From Leptolyngbya sp. FACHB-8 (GTDB lineage: Bacteria; Cyanobacteriota; Cyanobacteriia; Elainellales; Elainellaceae), in NCBI RefSeq assembly GCF_014695575.1, contig NZ_JACJOO010000062.1, positions 39,787 through 103,786 of the forward strand: a stretch of DNA of 64,000 bases. Reading direction: 5' to 3'. Under the pieces are notes generated by a model, which did no database searches, was not told the origin of the DNA, and was given only the letters and a program-made list of their open reading frames with translations. The position numbers and the translations under genes are program-made. Positions 45,008 to 52,711 of the stretch are shown here, piece after piece. The first letter of the stretch is position 1, and every line of letters begins with the position of its first letter.

Positions 45008-47821
45008 TTAGGGCGTTCTCATCCAATTATTCTGATTGACCAGGATTTCGGCTTCTTCCAAAGGCAAGGGATGGGAGATGAAATAGCCCTGGATGCGATC
45101 GCACCCCAATTCCTGCAACTCCGATAGTTGCTCTGAGGTTTCAACCCCTTCTGCTACCAGATCCATCCCAAGGGTATGAGCTAAGACGACAATACTGCGC
45201 ACCACTTCACGGCTTTTGAGGTCTGTTGTCAGCCGTTGCACAAAGGAGCGATCGATTTTCAGCGTATCGAATGGAAATTCATGCAATTGGCTCAAGGAAG
45301 AATATCCTGTACCAAAGTCATCAATGGAAAGAGTGATATTGCACTGCTTCAGGTGCTCCAGAATAGGGGATACGGTCTCCGCTTTTTCCATAACCGCCGT
45401 TTCTGTAATTTCCATTTTTAGACAGGTTGGAGGCAGTTGTGTGGACTGAAGGATGCCTTCTACCATGTCAACAAAATCCGGTTGGATTAATTGACGAGGC
45501 GAGAGATTAACCGCAACAAAAAGGGAAGATGCTTCTGGATAGAGCGATCGCCACCGCTGCAAATCCTGACAGGCTCGTTCTAACACCCAACGTCCTAGCG
45601 AGACAATAAACCCCGTCTCTTCTGCCAGGCTAATGACCTGGTCTGGAGGCGTCCATTCCGTACCCCGTGGCCAGCGCAGCAGTGCCTCAAACCCCAGCAA
45701 TTGTGAATTAACCAGGCTGACTAAAGGTTGATAATGCAGGGCAAATTCCTGTCGTTCCAGGGCACACCGCATATCGCTATCTAACTGCAAGCGATGTAAA
45801 GCCGCATTTTGCATCATCGGCTCGTATCGCACATAAGGGATCTGGTCCATTACTTTGGATTGATGCATAGCGATATCAGCAGCTCGCAGAAAATCCTCAG
45901 CATCACCTTCACAGTCGCTACTCAGCACAATACCAATGCGAACATGCATAAAAATTTCGTTATCACCCAGCCGAAAGGCATGGGCAAAAACCTGTTGAAC
46001 GGGTGTGACGAAGTCGACTACCGCCGCTGAGTGGGGCAGGTTTTCGAGAAGGATGACAAATTCATCAGTACCAATACGAGCCAGGAGACTACCCTCGGGT
46101 AGTGTGGCTTGAAGGCGATCGCTCACTCCTATCAACAACTGCTCTGCAAGTTGGTGCCCCAGAATGTACTTCACCATTTTGTAGCGCACCAAATCCAGGT
46201 GTAGTAGCGCAAATACTGGGCGCTTTTCAGGAGGTTCTAAAAGCAATACGTTCAATCGTTCTACCAAAAAGCGGCGTAGAGGCAACTGAGTTAACGAATC
46301 ATAGTAGGCGTACTGTCGCAGTTGTTCTTCATTGCGGACGCGTTCGGTAACATCCTGCACCATGGATAGGAAGCCAACGATCTGCCCGTCGGCCTGCTTT
46401 AATGGCGTATTCGACCAGTCACAGATGATGGTGTGTCTATCTTTGGTCAGGTTGTGATTGCAGCTCTGGACACTCACATCTCCTTGACCCAGACGGCTAA
46501 AGATTGCTTCTACAACAGGGCGAATGCCGGCAGGAATGATCAGGTCAGAGGGATGCAGGCCCAAAACTTCTGCTTTGGTATAGCCAAAAATGCGCTCAGC
46601 AGCCGGATTCCAGTCCTTTATATAGCCCTGTGGATCGCTGGTGATACAGCCCAGAGGGTTGCAGTCAAACTGCAGCTGAAGTCGTTGCTGTAAATGTTGT
46701 GTGCGTTCAAATAGACGAGCATTGAGAATTGCAAGGGCGCAACGTTCAGCCGCAATTTCTAGTAGTTGAATCTCTCGCTGCGATGACGTGTGGGGAGAAA
46801 ACCATTGCACCTGTAAAACCCCAACCTGTTGCCCCTGATGGCGCAGGGGAATGCCTAAAATATGGTGCGAGTTGGCTGAAACTTGAAGCTCTTTTGGCTC
46901 ATTAGGATTCTGCTGAATATCATCCACATCAAGAATTTTGCCCGTCGTGGCAATGATATTGGCAATTTTGTGGGCGATCGCCCCCTCATCCTGCGTTGTC
47001 TCCAATTGCGCCGTACTCATGCACGCTGCAAGTTGTAAAGCTCCATCATCTTGCGTCAGAAAAATTAGCCCTAAATCTGCCCTTAACACCGAGGTGAGCC
47101 GATCTAGCAGAAGATTTAATAACGCATCTAGTTGCAGGGTGCTGATAGCATTAGCCGTGATTAAATTCAGCGCTTCCAATTCTTGATTACGGGCATTTAG
47201 CGTTTCCAGAAGTTGTTCCCGTTCTTCTTCAAGGCGTTTGCGATTGCTAATATCCCGAGAAATTCCAATCACTCCCCGAACACGTCCCTGGCGATCCAGT
47301 CGAGGATACTTAAACGATAGGAGGGTAACGCGTCGTCCCTGCATCCAAACCGTCTCTTCGGTTTGCTGGGCGATCCCTGTTTCAATAATGGTTTGATCAG
47401 CGTGCTGGATGCGATGGACATGATCCGGTGGGAAAATGGCCGAGTCATCCTGCCCCAGAATGGCCGACACCGGTTGCCCCGCCAAGTCTGCGCCGCCACT
47501 ATTAATGAGTACATAACGGCCACGCAAGTCCTTCACAAAAATGGCATCGCGTGTACCTTCTACAATGTCGTATAGGAGATCCAGATTTTCCTGGTGCGAT
47601 CGCTCCCCACGGCGCACGAGCCAGAACAGCAGCAGGCTGGTCACCAGGGTAAACAACCACCCCTTTAGAATGGAGACGTCAGTCAGGAGACGAGCATCTG
47701 AAATCAGGTAGGCAAGTATCTGATCAGAAATTAAAATCCAAACTCCTGCCCAAAATAGGTAAAGGACAGCAATTCTCATCGCCAAGCGTTTCTTGATGCG
47801 TGGCATGTTGCGTTCGTTCAC
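45008..47821 (-). CDS. PAS-GAF-PAS-GGDEF-EAL c-di-GMP signalling protein
   Basis: A 937-residue sensor with two N-terminal membrane helices (about 10-65), a PAS domain (about 75-195), GAF (about 205-365), a second PAS (about 375-495), GGDEF (about 500-665) and EAL (about 680-930). The GGDEF motif is GTDEF, one change from consensus, so cyclase activity is doubtful. The EAL domain is intact: FEALLRWPRG, VNLSPRQL, EITETAVM, SIDDFGTGYSSL, LKIDRSFV, AEGVET. It shares architecture and close sequence with the 42120-44051 protein, which suggests duplication with loss or gain of the GAF-PAS module. Confidence 0.93.
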   Translation of the reverse strand: MNERNMPRIKKRLAMRIAVLYLFWAGVWILISDQILAYLISDARLLTDVSILKGWLFTLVTSLLLFWLVRRGERSHQENLDLLYDIVEGTRDAIFVKDLRGRYVLINSGGADLAGQPVSAILGQDDSAIFPPDHVHRIQHADQTIIETGIAQQTEETVWMQGRRVTLLSFKYPRLDRQGRVRGVIGISRDISNRKRLEEEREQLLETLNARNQELEALNLITANAISTLQLDALLNLLLDRLTSVLRADLGLIFLTQDDGALQLAACMSTAQLETTQDEGAIAHKIANIIATTGKILDVDDIQQNPNEPKELQVSANSHHILGIPLRHQGQQVGVLQVQWFSPHTSSQREIQLLEIAAERCALAILNARLFERTQHLQQRLQLQFDCNPLGCITSDPQGYIKDWNPAAERIFGYTKAEVLGLHPSDLIIPAGIRPVVEAIFSRLGQGDVSVQSCNHNLTKDRHTIICDWSNTPLKQADGQIVGFLSMVQDVTERVRNEEQLRQYAYYDSLTQLPLRRFLVERLNVLLLEPPEKRPVFALLHLDLVRYKMVKYILGHQLAEQLLIGVSDRLQATLPEGSLLARIGTDEFVILLENLPHSAAVVDFVTPVQQVFAHAFRLGDNEIFMHVRIGIVLSSDCEGDAEDFLRAADIAMHQSKVMDQIPYVRYEPMMQNAALHRLQLDSDMRCALERQEFALHYQPLVSLVNSQLLGFEALLRWPRGTEWTPPDQVISLAEETGFIVSLGRWVLERACQDLQRWRSLYPEASSLFVAVNLSPRQLIQPDFVDMVEGILQSTQLPPTCLKMEITETAVMEKAETVSPILEHLKQCNITLSIDDFGTGYSSLSQLHEFPFDTLKIDRSFVQRLTTDLKSREVVRSIVVLAHTLGMDLVAEGVETSEQLSELQELGCDRIQGYFISHPLPLEEAEILVNQNNWMRTP

Positions 47822-47885
47822 CGCAGACTCTTCTTCACAGGATAATTCAGGCAGGCCGAGACGTCTTCCAACTCCAGAGATTACT

Positions 47886-47967
47886 TACAGCACTTTTCAA
47901 GCGCTTAAAATCTGGTTTTTGTGAGAGCTGCGCTCCGCGCGGCTAATTCAAGCACAAAGCCCTGCAA
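47886..47967. repeat. Family D element, truncated copy D3
   Basis: It starts tacagcacttttcaagcgct and runs like D1 through the left arm of the main hairpin and its tcc loop. It then jumps from gcgcggct to aattcaagcacaaagccctg, missing most of the right arm. The deletion breaks the palindrome while the outer end remains. Confidence 0.65.
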
Positions 47968-47986
47968 GGGGCACTTCAGGATGAGC

Positions 47987-48118
47987 CAGCAATTCTCATT
48001 TTGAAATCAGGCCCGAAAACCGCGCGCCAAAGGCGCGCGGTTTTCGGGCATCAAAGCCAAGAGTTCACGCCCGTCGGGCGTGAACTCTTGGCTTTGATGC
48101 CCATACTGAGAATTGCTG
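47987..48118. repeat. Family E palindromic element, copy E1
   Basis: The ends cagcaattctca (47987-47998) and tgagaattgctg (48107-48118) are perfect inverted copies. Inside, hairpin 1 has 18-bp perfect arms (48011-48028, 48032-48049) with an aaa triloop. Hairpin 2 has 27-bp perfect arms (48046-48072, 48076-48102) with a gtc triloop. The hairpins share four boundary bases. The plan is the same as family A with different ends. Confidence 0.85.
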
Positions 48119-48270
48119 AGGATGAGCTGAAGTACCGACTTTTATATGCAAAAGTGCACGCAAAAATGAGTATTTAGAGGGCGATGCAACGATGCAATGC
48201 ACTACCCTCGAAAATACTTAGTGGCTGGAGGCGGGTGCCCTCTCCCCAGCCAATACAGGCAACTGAACAC
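48119..48270. other. Intergenic before HdrB-like stop
   Basis: An imperfect hairpin near 48162-48220 (gtatttagaggg with ccctcgaaaatac) and ggctggaggcgggtgccctc-type stem sequence near 48223-48252. The second probably ends the HdrB-like transcript. Confidence 0.4.
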
Positions 48271-49179
48271 TTAGATTGCCGCAGTCGCAGCTAGCTTATC
48301 CAATACCGATTTCGTCGAAACAATATGTCGATCCAGGCCCAACGCTTTGGGGCTAACGCCCAGAGCCAGGGCTACCAATTGCGACAGGTGCAATACAGGC
48401 AGCCCTAATTTCTGGTCAATAACCGCTTCCACCTCTGGCTGACGGGAGTCCAAATTCAGGTGACACAATGGGCACGGGGTAACCATGCAGTCAGCTCCCG
48501 CGGCGATCGCTTCCTGAATATGCCCACCCGCCATCTTGAACGATTGCTCTGTGGCATAGCTCGACAGTGGCCAGCCACAGCACTGAGTTCGCCCCCGATA
48601 ATACACAGGGGTTGCCCCAATGGTGCGAAATACGTTCTCCATGGACTGTGGATTGTAAGGATCGTCATAAGGGATGTGATCCTGAGCCCGTAACAGGTAA
48701 CAACCATAGAAGGCAGCACACTTCAGGCCGCTCAGCTTGCGAGTTACCTTCTGCGCTAGGGCTTCCAGGCCGTAATCTCCCACTAAAGCCCAAAGCAAGT
48801 GTCGAACTTCAGTGCTGCCCTTGTAAGGGGAACAGCCCTCCTTTTTGAGCAGACCATTAACCTGTTCAATATAGGCTGGATCGTTCTTTTGAGCGTCCTT
48901 CAGCCGTTCATCGACATGACCAATAACTCCCTGGCAAGTACTGCAATGAGTCAGCAACGGCAGTTGCAATTCCTCGGCCAGGGCAATGTTGCGGGCGTTG
49001 ACCGTATCTTCGAGTAATTGAGAATCTTCTTTGAACGTACCCGACCCGCAGCAGGATGCCTTCTTCAGCTCAATCAGTTCAATTCCTAATGCCTGGGTCA
49101 GGGCAGCGGTGGATTGGTACAGTTCCCGGCACGCTCCCTGAGCTACACATCCCGGAAAATAAGCATATTTCAGCGTCAT
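48271..49179 (-). CDS. HdrB/SdhE-like protein with two CCG domains
   Basis: A 302-residue cytoplasmic redox protein of the heterodisulfide reductase subunit B family. Two cysteine-rich CCG modules are present: ASCCGSG (about residues 42-48) with the preceding FPGCVAQG, and TQCCGWPLS (about 209) with FYGCYLL. THCSTCQG and TPCPLCHLN add further cysteines. Such modules hold noncubane [4Fe-4S] clusters. In organisms without methanogenesis, relatives serve as the SdhE anchor of type E succinate dehydrogenase or as lactate-oxidase subunits. A succinate dehydrogenase role here is inference, and no sdhA or sdhB is adjacent. Confidence 0.88.
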   Translation of the reverse strand: MTLKYAYFPGCVAQGACRELYQSTAALTQALGIELIELKKASCCGSGTFKEDSQLLEDTVNARNIALAEELQLPLLTHCSTCQGVIGHVDERLKDAQKNDPAYIEQVNGLLKKEGCSPYKGSTEVRHLLWALVGDYGLEALAQKVTRKLSGLKCAAFYGCYLLRAQDHIPYDDPYNPQSMENVFRTIGATPVYYRGRTQCCGWPLSSYATEQSFKMAGGHIQEAIAAGADCMVTPCPLCHLNLDSRQPEVEAVIDQKLGLPVLHLSQLVALALGVSPKALGLDRHIVSTKSVLDKLAATAAI

Positions 49180-49384
49180 AAGTTCAGCAGCTTAACTAGT
49201 GGAGCGTGCGATCGCCCCATACAACTAGCGAATCCTTATCCAGTGTATCGATGGGATTCGGCTTTGATGTGAGATCTTTGACTTCTCTCAATAAAAGCTC
49301 ATCACCATCAATTCGAGTTCAGCCTTCCTCTGACCCCTTAAAATGGGAATTAATTTTCATGCTCCAGAACTTTGAGGAGAAACG

Positions 49385-49774
49385 GTGACCTCATCATCAA
49401 CCCCAACCACCCTGGAAACTGTAGAACTGGCCCCCAGCTATGCCTTGCCCCTAGCACTCGTAGGACTATCCCTACCCCTGGTGTGGATCAATATCTGGGT
49501 CAGTGGGGCGATCGCCCTGTTTGGCCTATTTCTGATGTATCAGGCGGTTTCCTTGCGATTGCGGTTTACCCCAACCGATCTGGACATTTATCGAGGCGAA
49601 ACTTTAATTCGCCGTTTCCCCTATCAAGACTGGCAAAATTGGAAAATTTTCTGGAACCCCGTGCCCATTTTGTTCTACTTCAAGGAAATTAAGAGCATTC
49701 ACTTTGTTCCAGTGCTGTTTGATCCGAAAATGTTGAAGGTTTGCTTGGAGCAACGCTGCCCGATTGATCGCTAA
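49385..49774 (+). CDS. DUF3119 family membrane protein
   Basis: A 129-residue protein with two membrane helices (about 18-58) followed by a small soluble domain with the conserved-looking FTPTDLDIYRGETLIRRFPY and WNPVPILFYFKEIKSIHFVP. This fits the cyanobacterial/plastid DUF3119 family as I recall it; function is unknown. The start is GTG at 49385, with GAGGAG about six bases upstream. It directly abuts the DUF3086 gene and is followed by plsY. This conserved trio suggests a link to membrane lipid or envelope assembly. Confidence 0.85.
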   Translation: MTSSSTPTTLETVELAPSYALPLALVGLSLPLVWINIWVSGAIALFGLFLMYQAVSLRLRFTPTDLDIYRGETLIRRFPYQDWQNWKIFWNPVPILFYFKEIKSIHFVPVLFDPKMLKVCLEQRCPIDR

Positions 49775-49777
49775 GTG

Positions 49778-51079
49778 ATGGACACCATGAATCCGGATGA
49801 ATCCCTGAATCAAGATCCGATGGACGCATCCATGCCGCCATCCAGTTCTGAACCCGACGACTACAAACCTCAACCCTTGCCGGATGTACTGTCTGGGCGC
49901 TCAAACACATCCACAGAGCCCCCGTCAGGGTCCGTTGTCTCCGATCCCTGGACAACTGAGGTAGACAGTCCAGACGAGCCAGAAGTAATCGAGGTCGATG
50001 GGCTCCTGGAAACAGTCGAGTCGTTGGAAGCAGATGATTCCAACGTCGACGATCGTTCAGAAGCGCCCCAAACCTTGATGGCTGAAGGGTTGGAAATTAT
50101 TGAAGACCTGATGGATGAGCCAGGCACCGCTCAGGATCTCGAAAATCGCGTGAGTGACCTGCGACGAGAAGAACAGCAGCTTCGCCAACAGGTCGCCAGC
50201 CTACAACAACAACTGCTCGACGCTCAGGTTGCTCTCGGAAATCTCGTCAAAGAAGGGCTTAGCGAGCTCGAGCACCGGAAACAAACCCTCCAAATTTCTG
50301 TAGAGCAATTGGAGCGCCGTCAGGAACGTATTCGCGCCGAAATGCGGAGTACCTTTGCTGGCAGCTCTCAAGAGCTAGCCATTCGCATCCAGGGCTTTAA
50401 GGATTATTTGGTCGGTAGCTTACAGGATCTTGTGTCCGCTGCTGAAGATCTTAAACTCGCCCCTCCGCCCGCTCCCGAACCCTCACGCCGCCCTCAACGG
50501 GAAGCCGAAGAGACTGCTGCTCCTAAGCCACAGTTTGCAGAGCAGGGCTTCCAGGAAGCCGCCCGCATGATCCGCAAATCCCTCGACCAGTACCGCAATT
50601 CGCCAGATTACTACGGTCCGCCCTGGCAATTGCGTCGTACGTTCGAACCCATTCATGCAGAACGCGTTTCCAACTGGTTTTTTGAACAGGGAGGCCGGGG
50701 AGCGGTTCGCAGCATGGGCTCTCGGCTGCAAAATATTCTGATAGCTTCGGCAGCAATTTCAATTCTGCATCGGATGTATGGCGATCGCATCCGCACCCTT
50801 GTCCTCTCCGATTCACCCGAACGTCTGGGCGAGTGGCGACGTGGCCTGCAAGATTGCTTGGGTCTGGGCCGCATGGACTTTGGCACCGACCAGGGCGTAA
50901 CCCTGTTTGATGCCCCAGAACCCCTCTCTCAGCGGGCCGATCGCCTGGTCAAACAAAAATATTTACCCCTGATCATCATTGATGAATCGGAAGGAGTGAT
51001 TGACCTGTCACTGCTGCAATTCCCCTTGTGGTTGGCCTTTGCGGCCGATCCCACCCGTCCCAATGCCAATCTGTATTGA
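49778..51079 (+). CDS. DUF3086 family coiled-coil protein
   Basis: About 433 residues. The N-terminal 110 residues are acidic and disordered (Pro/Ser/Asp/Glu). A coiled coil spans about 120-190 (LRREEQQLRQQVASLQQQLL). A C-terminal globular domain (about 250-434) contains DYYGPPWQLRRTFEPIHAER, LVLSDSPERLGEWRRGLQDC and KYLPLIIIDESEGVIDLS. It matches the cyanobacterial DUF3086 family, function unknown. The start is GTG at 49775 or the ATG at 49778, right after the DUF3119 stop, so the genes are coupled. plsY begins 11 bp downstream. Confidence 0.85.
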   Translation: MDTMNPDESLNQDPMDASMPPSSSEPDDYKPQPLPDVLSGRSNTSTEPPSGSVVSDPWTTEVDSPDEPEVIEVDGLLETVESLEADDSNVDDRSEAPQTLMAEGLEIIEDLMDEPGTAQDLENRVSDLRREEQQLRQQVASLQQQLLDAQVALGNLVKEGLSELEHRKQTLQISVEQLERRQERIRAEMRSTFAGSSQELAIRIQGFKDYLVGSLQDLVSAAEDLKLAPPPAPEPSRRPQREAEETAAPKPQFAEQGFQEAARMIRKSLDQYRNSPDYYGPPWQLRRTFEPIHAERVSNWFFEQGGRGAVRSMGSRLQNILIASAAISILHRMYGDRIRTLVLSDSPERLGEWRRGLQDCLGLGRMDFGTDQGVTLFDAPEPLSQRADRLVKQKYLPLIIIDESEGVIDLSLLQFPLWLAFAADPTRPNANLY

Positions 51080-51090
51080 GGTGAACTGCC

Positions 51091-51723
51091 ATGAATACTG
51101 AGTTGGTATGGGTCATTGCCTCAGTCATTGCCTACTTGTTGGGCTCCATCCCCACGGGCTATTGGGCCGGAAAGCTGCTGAAAGGTATTGATATTCGTGA
51201 ACAGGGTTCCCGCTCTACGGGAGCTACCAACGTGCTGCGTACGTTAGGCAAAGTTCCAGCTATTATCGTACTGCTGGTAGACATTTTTAAGGGCGTTGTG
51301 GCCGTTGCTATTACTCGTGCGTTGTTTGCTCAGCCTGGATTAGAAGCTCAAATGCCCTGGGCTGCAACGTTAGCAGCATTACTAGCCGTAGTCGGTCATA
51401 GTAAATCGGTTTGGCTAGGTTTCAAAGGTGGAAAATCCGCAGCGACAGGATTAGGTTTGCTGTATGCATTGGCGTGGCCTGTGGGATTGGGAGCTACGGC
51501 AACGTTCCTCATTACCTTAGGCATTTCGCGGATTGTATCGTTGGGGTCTATTTTGACGGCGATCGCTGCCCCCATCCTCATGCTGATTTTCCACCAACCC
51601 TTGCCCTACTTCTTATTTGGATTGCTGGCCGGGATTTATGTCCTCATAACGCACCGGGCTAACATTCAGCGCCTTTTTGCAGGTCAAGAACCACGCATCG
51701 GGCAAAAACATCAGGAAACCTAA
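51091..51723 (+). CDS. plsY: Glycerol-3-phosphate acyltransferase PlsY
   Basis: Transfers the acyl group from acyl-phosphate to glycerol-3-phosphate, the first step of phospholipid synthesis. The 210-residue integral membrane protein has about five helices and the family motifs YLLGSIPTGYWAGKLLKGIDIREQG (residues 11-35; motif 1 with GSIPTG), SRSTGATNVLRTLG, and GHSKSVWLGFKGGKSAATGLG with the phosphate-binding GGKSAATG. It is the last gene of the DUF3119-DUF3086-plsY unit, with GAGG before the ATG and a terminator 30 bases after the stop. Confidence 0.96.
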   Translation: MNTELVWVIASVIAYLLGSIPTGYWAGKLLKGIDIREQGSRSTGATNVLRTLGKVPAIIVLLVDIFKGVVAVAITRALFAQPGLEAQMPWAATLAALLAVVGHSKSVWLGFKGGKSAATGLGLLYALAWPVGLGATATFLITLGISRIVSLGSILTAIAAPILMLIFHQPLPYFLFGLLAGIYVLITHRANIQRLFAGQEPRIGQKHQET

Positions 51724-51752
51724 ACCTTTTATTCTCCACAATATTTTTTCAA

Positions 51753-51783
51753 AAACGGTGTGTCCAGATAGACACACCGTTTT
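51753..51783. terminator. Bidirectional terminator after plsY
   Basis: aaacggtgtgtc pairs with gacacaccgttt around cagata, with A-run and T-run on the two sides. It lies flush with the stop of the converging cold-shock gene. Confidence 0.85.
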
Positions 51784-51786
51784 CTA

Positions 51787-52380
51787 TTACTGGGGAGCCC
51801 TCCGCCAACCAGCAGCGATCGCCTCCTGCTCAGAGCAAAACCACTTTTCTCCCGCGGCCAGGTCAATTACTGTATTTTCGTAATCCTCCATGCCAGGCAG
51901 ATGGTAATACCGGATGCCCGAGCTTTGTGAAATATTGCCCTTAATCGTACATTCCGGTTGGGTAATCGCGGCAATAGGAGACGGGGAGCGGGATGGACTT
52001 TGCCTATTTAAGAAGACGGCTAGGGCGATCGCAAATCCAATGGTGGCGATCGTTCCAAGTGCTCCTTGCGGTTGGCCTTTAGGTCGTCTGGGCGCAGAGT
52101 GGCGAATGGATCTTTGTGATGGGGTTCGTTGTGGCTTCGGTCTAGCGGCCACAGACTTCTTTACCAGCCCTTGAATAGAGGCGTTGGCAGCACGAACTTT
52201 CCCGCTTTCTATGACGCACTCATACAGAATGGTGTCACCAACTTGGGGACGGCGACTGGCTCCCTTAATCGCCGTGATGTGCAAGAAAACTTCTTTCCCC
52301 CCATCCTCTGATTTGATAAACCCAAAACCCCGCTCATCCTTCCAGGTAACAAGCTGCCCCCGACGCAAAACAGGTTGCAT
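51787..52380 (-). CDS. Cold-shock domain protein with membrane anchor and C-terminal sunset-like domain
   Basis: A 197-residue protein starting at the ATG at 52380. Residues 1-70 are a cold-shock OB fold, with RNP1-like DERGFGFIKSEDGG and RNP2-like VFLHITAIKG that bind single-stranded nucleic acid. A basic Arg/Pro/Ser linker (about 75-105) and one hydrophobic helix (TIATIGFAIALAVFL, about 110-125) follow. The C-terminal domain (CTIKGNISQSSGIRYYHLPG then WFCSEQEAIAAGWRRA) resembles the small 'sunset' domain often appended to SNase-like nucleases. The domain order would place an RNA-binding head and the tail on opposite sides of a membrane. Longer starts are unlikely. Confidence 0.85.
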   Translation of the reverse strand: MQPVLRRGQLVTWKDERGFGFIKSEDGGKEVFLHITAIKGASRRPQVGDTILYECVIESGKVRAANASIQGLVKKSVAARPKPQRTPSQRSIRHSAPRRPKGQPQGALGTIATIGFAIALAVFLNRQSPSRSPSPIAAITQPECTIKGNISQSSGIRYYHLPGMEDYENTVIDLAAGEKWFCSEQEAIAAGWRRAPQ

Positions 52381-52453
52381 GAATAGACCTATCGCAATGC
52401 TTAATTGATAGTTTTCCCAAGCAAAGCCATTTCTTCCAAGGTGGTTTTCGGGT

Positions 52454-52497
52454 TTTATCTGGGAGTTTGTGCCGTAAGGCACAAACTCCCAGATAAA
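52454..52497. repeat. 20-bp perfect hairpin upstream of cold-shock gene
   Basis: tttatctgggagtttgtgcc (52454-52473) pairs perfectly with ggcacaaactcccagataaa (52478-52497) around gtaa. It is 75 bases upstream of the start codon, so it may lie in the leader or promoter rather than at a gene end. Confidence 0.8.
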
Positions 52498-52711
52498 GCT
52501 CACAATGAGAATGCACAGACGTAGAACATTAGGCGCATTCTCTATTGAATTAGTATCAGGGCCGACTTGGACAAATTGATCGAGTTTTACGATTTTGTCT
52601 CTTTGTAATGTGTATTAACCCAAAGCTTGATTTCCTCACTCTATAGTTTGTAAAAAGCTGGAACGGCTATTCCCCCAGCCGTTCACACCATGCATTACTA
52701 CGAGAAACTGT

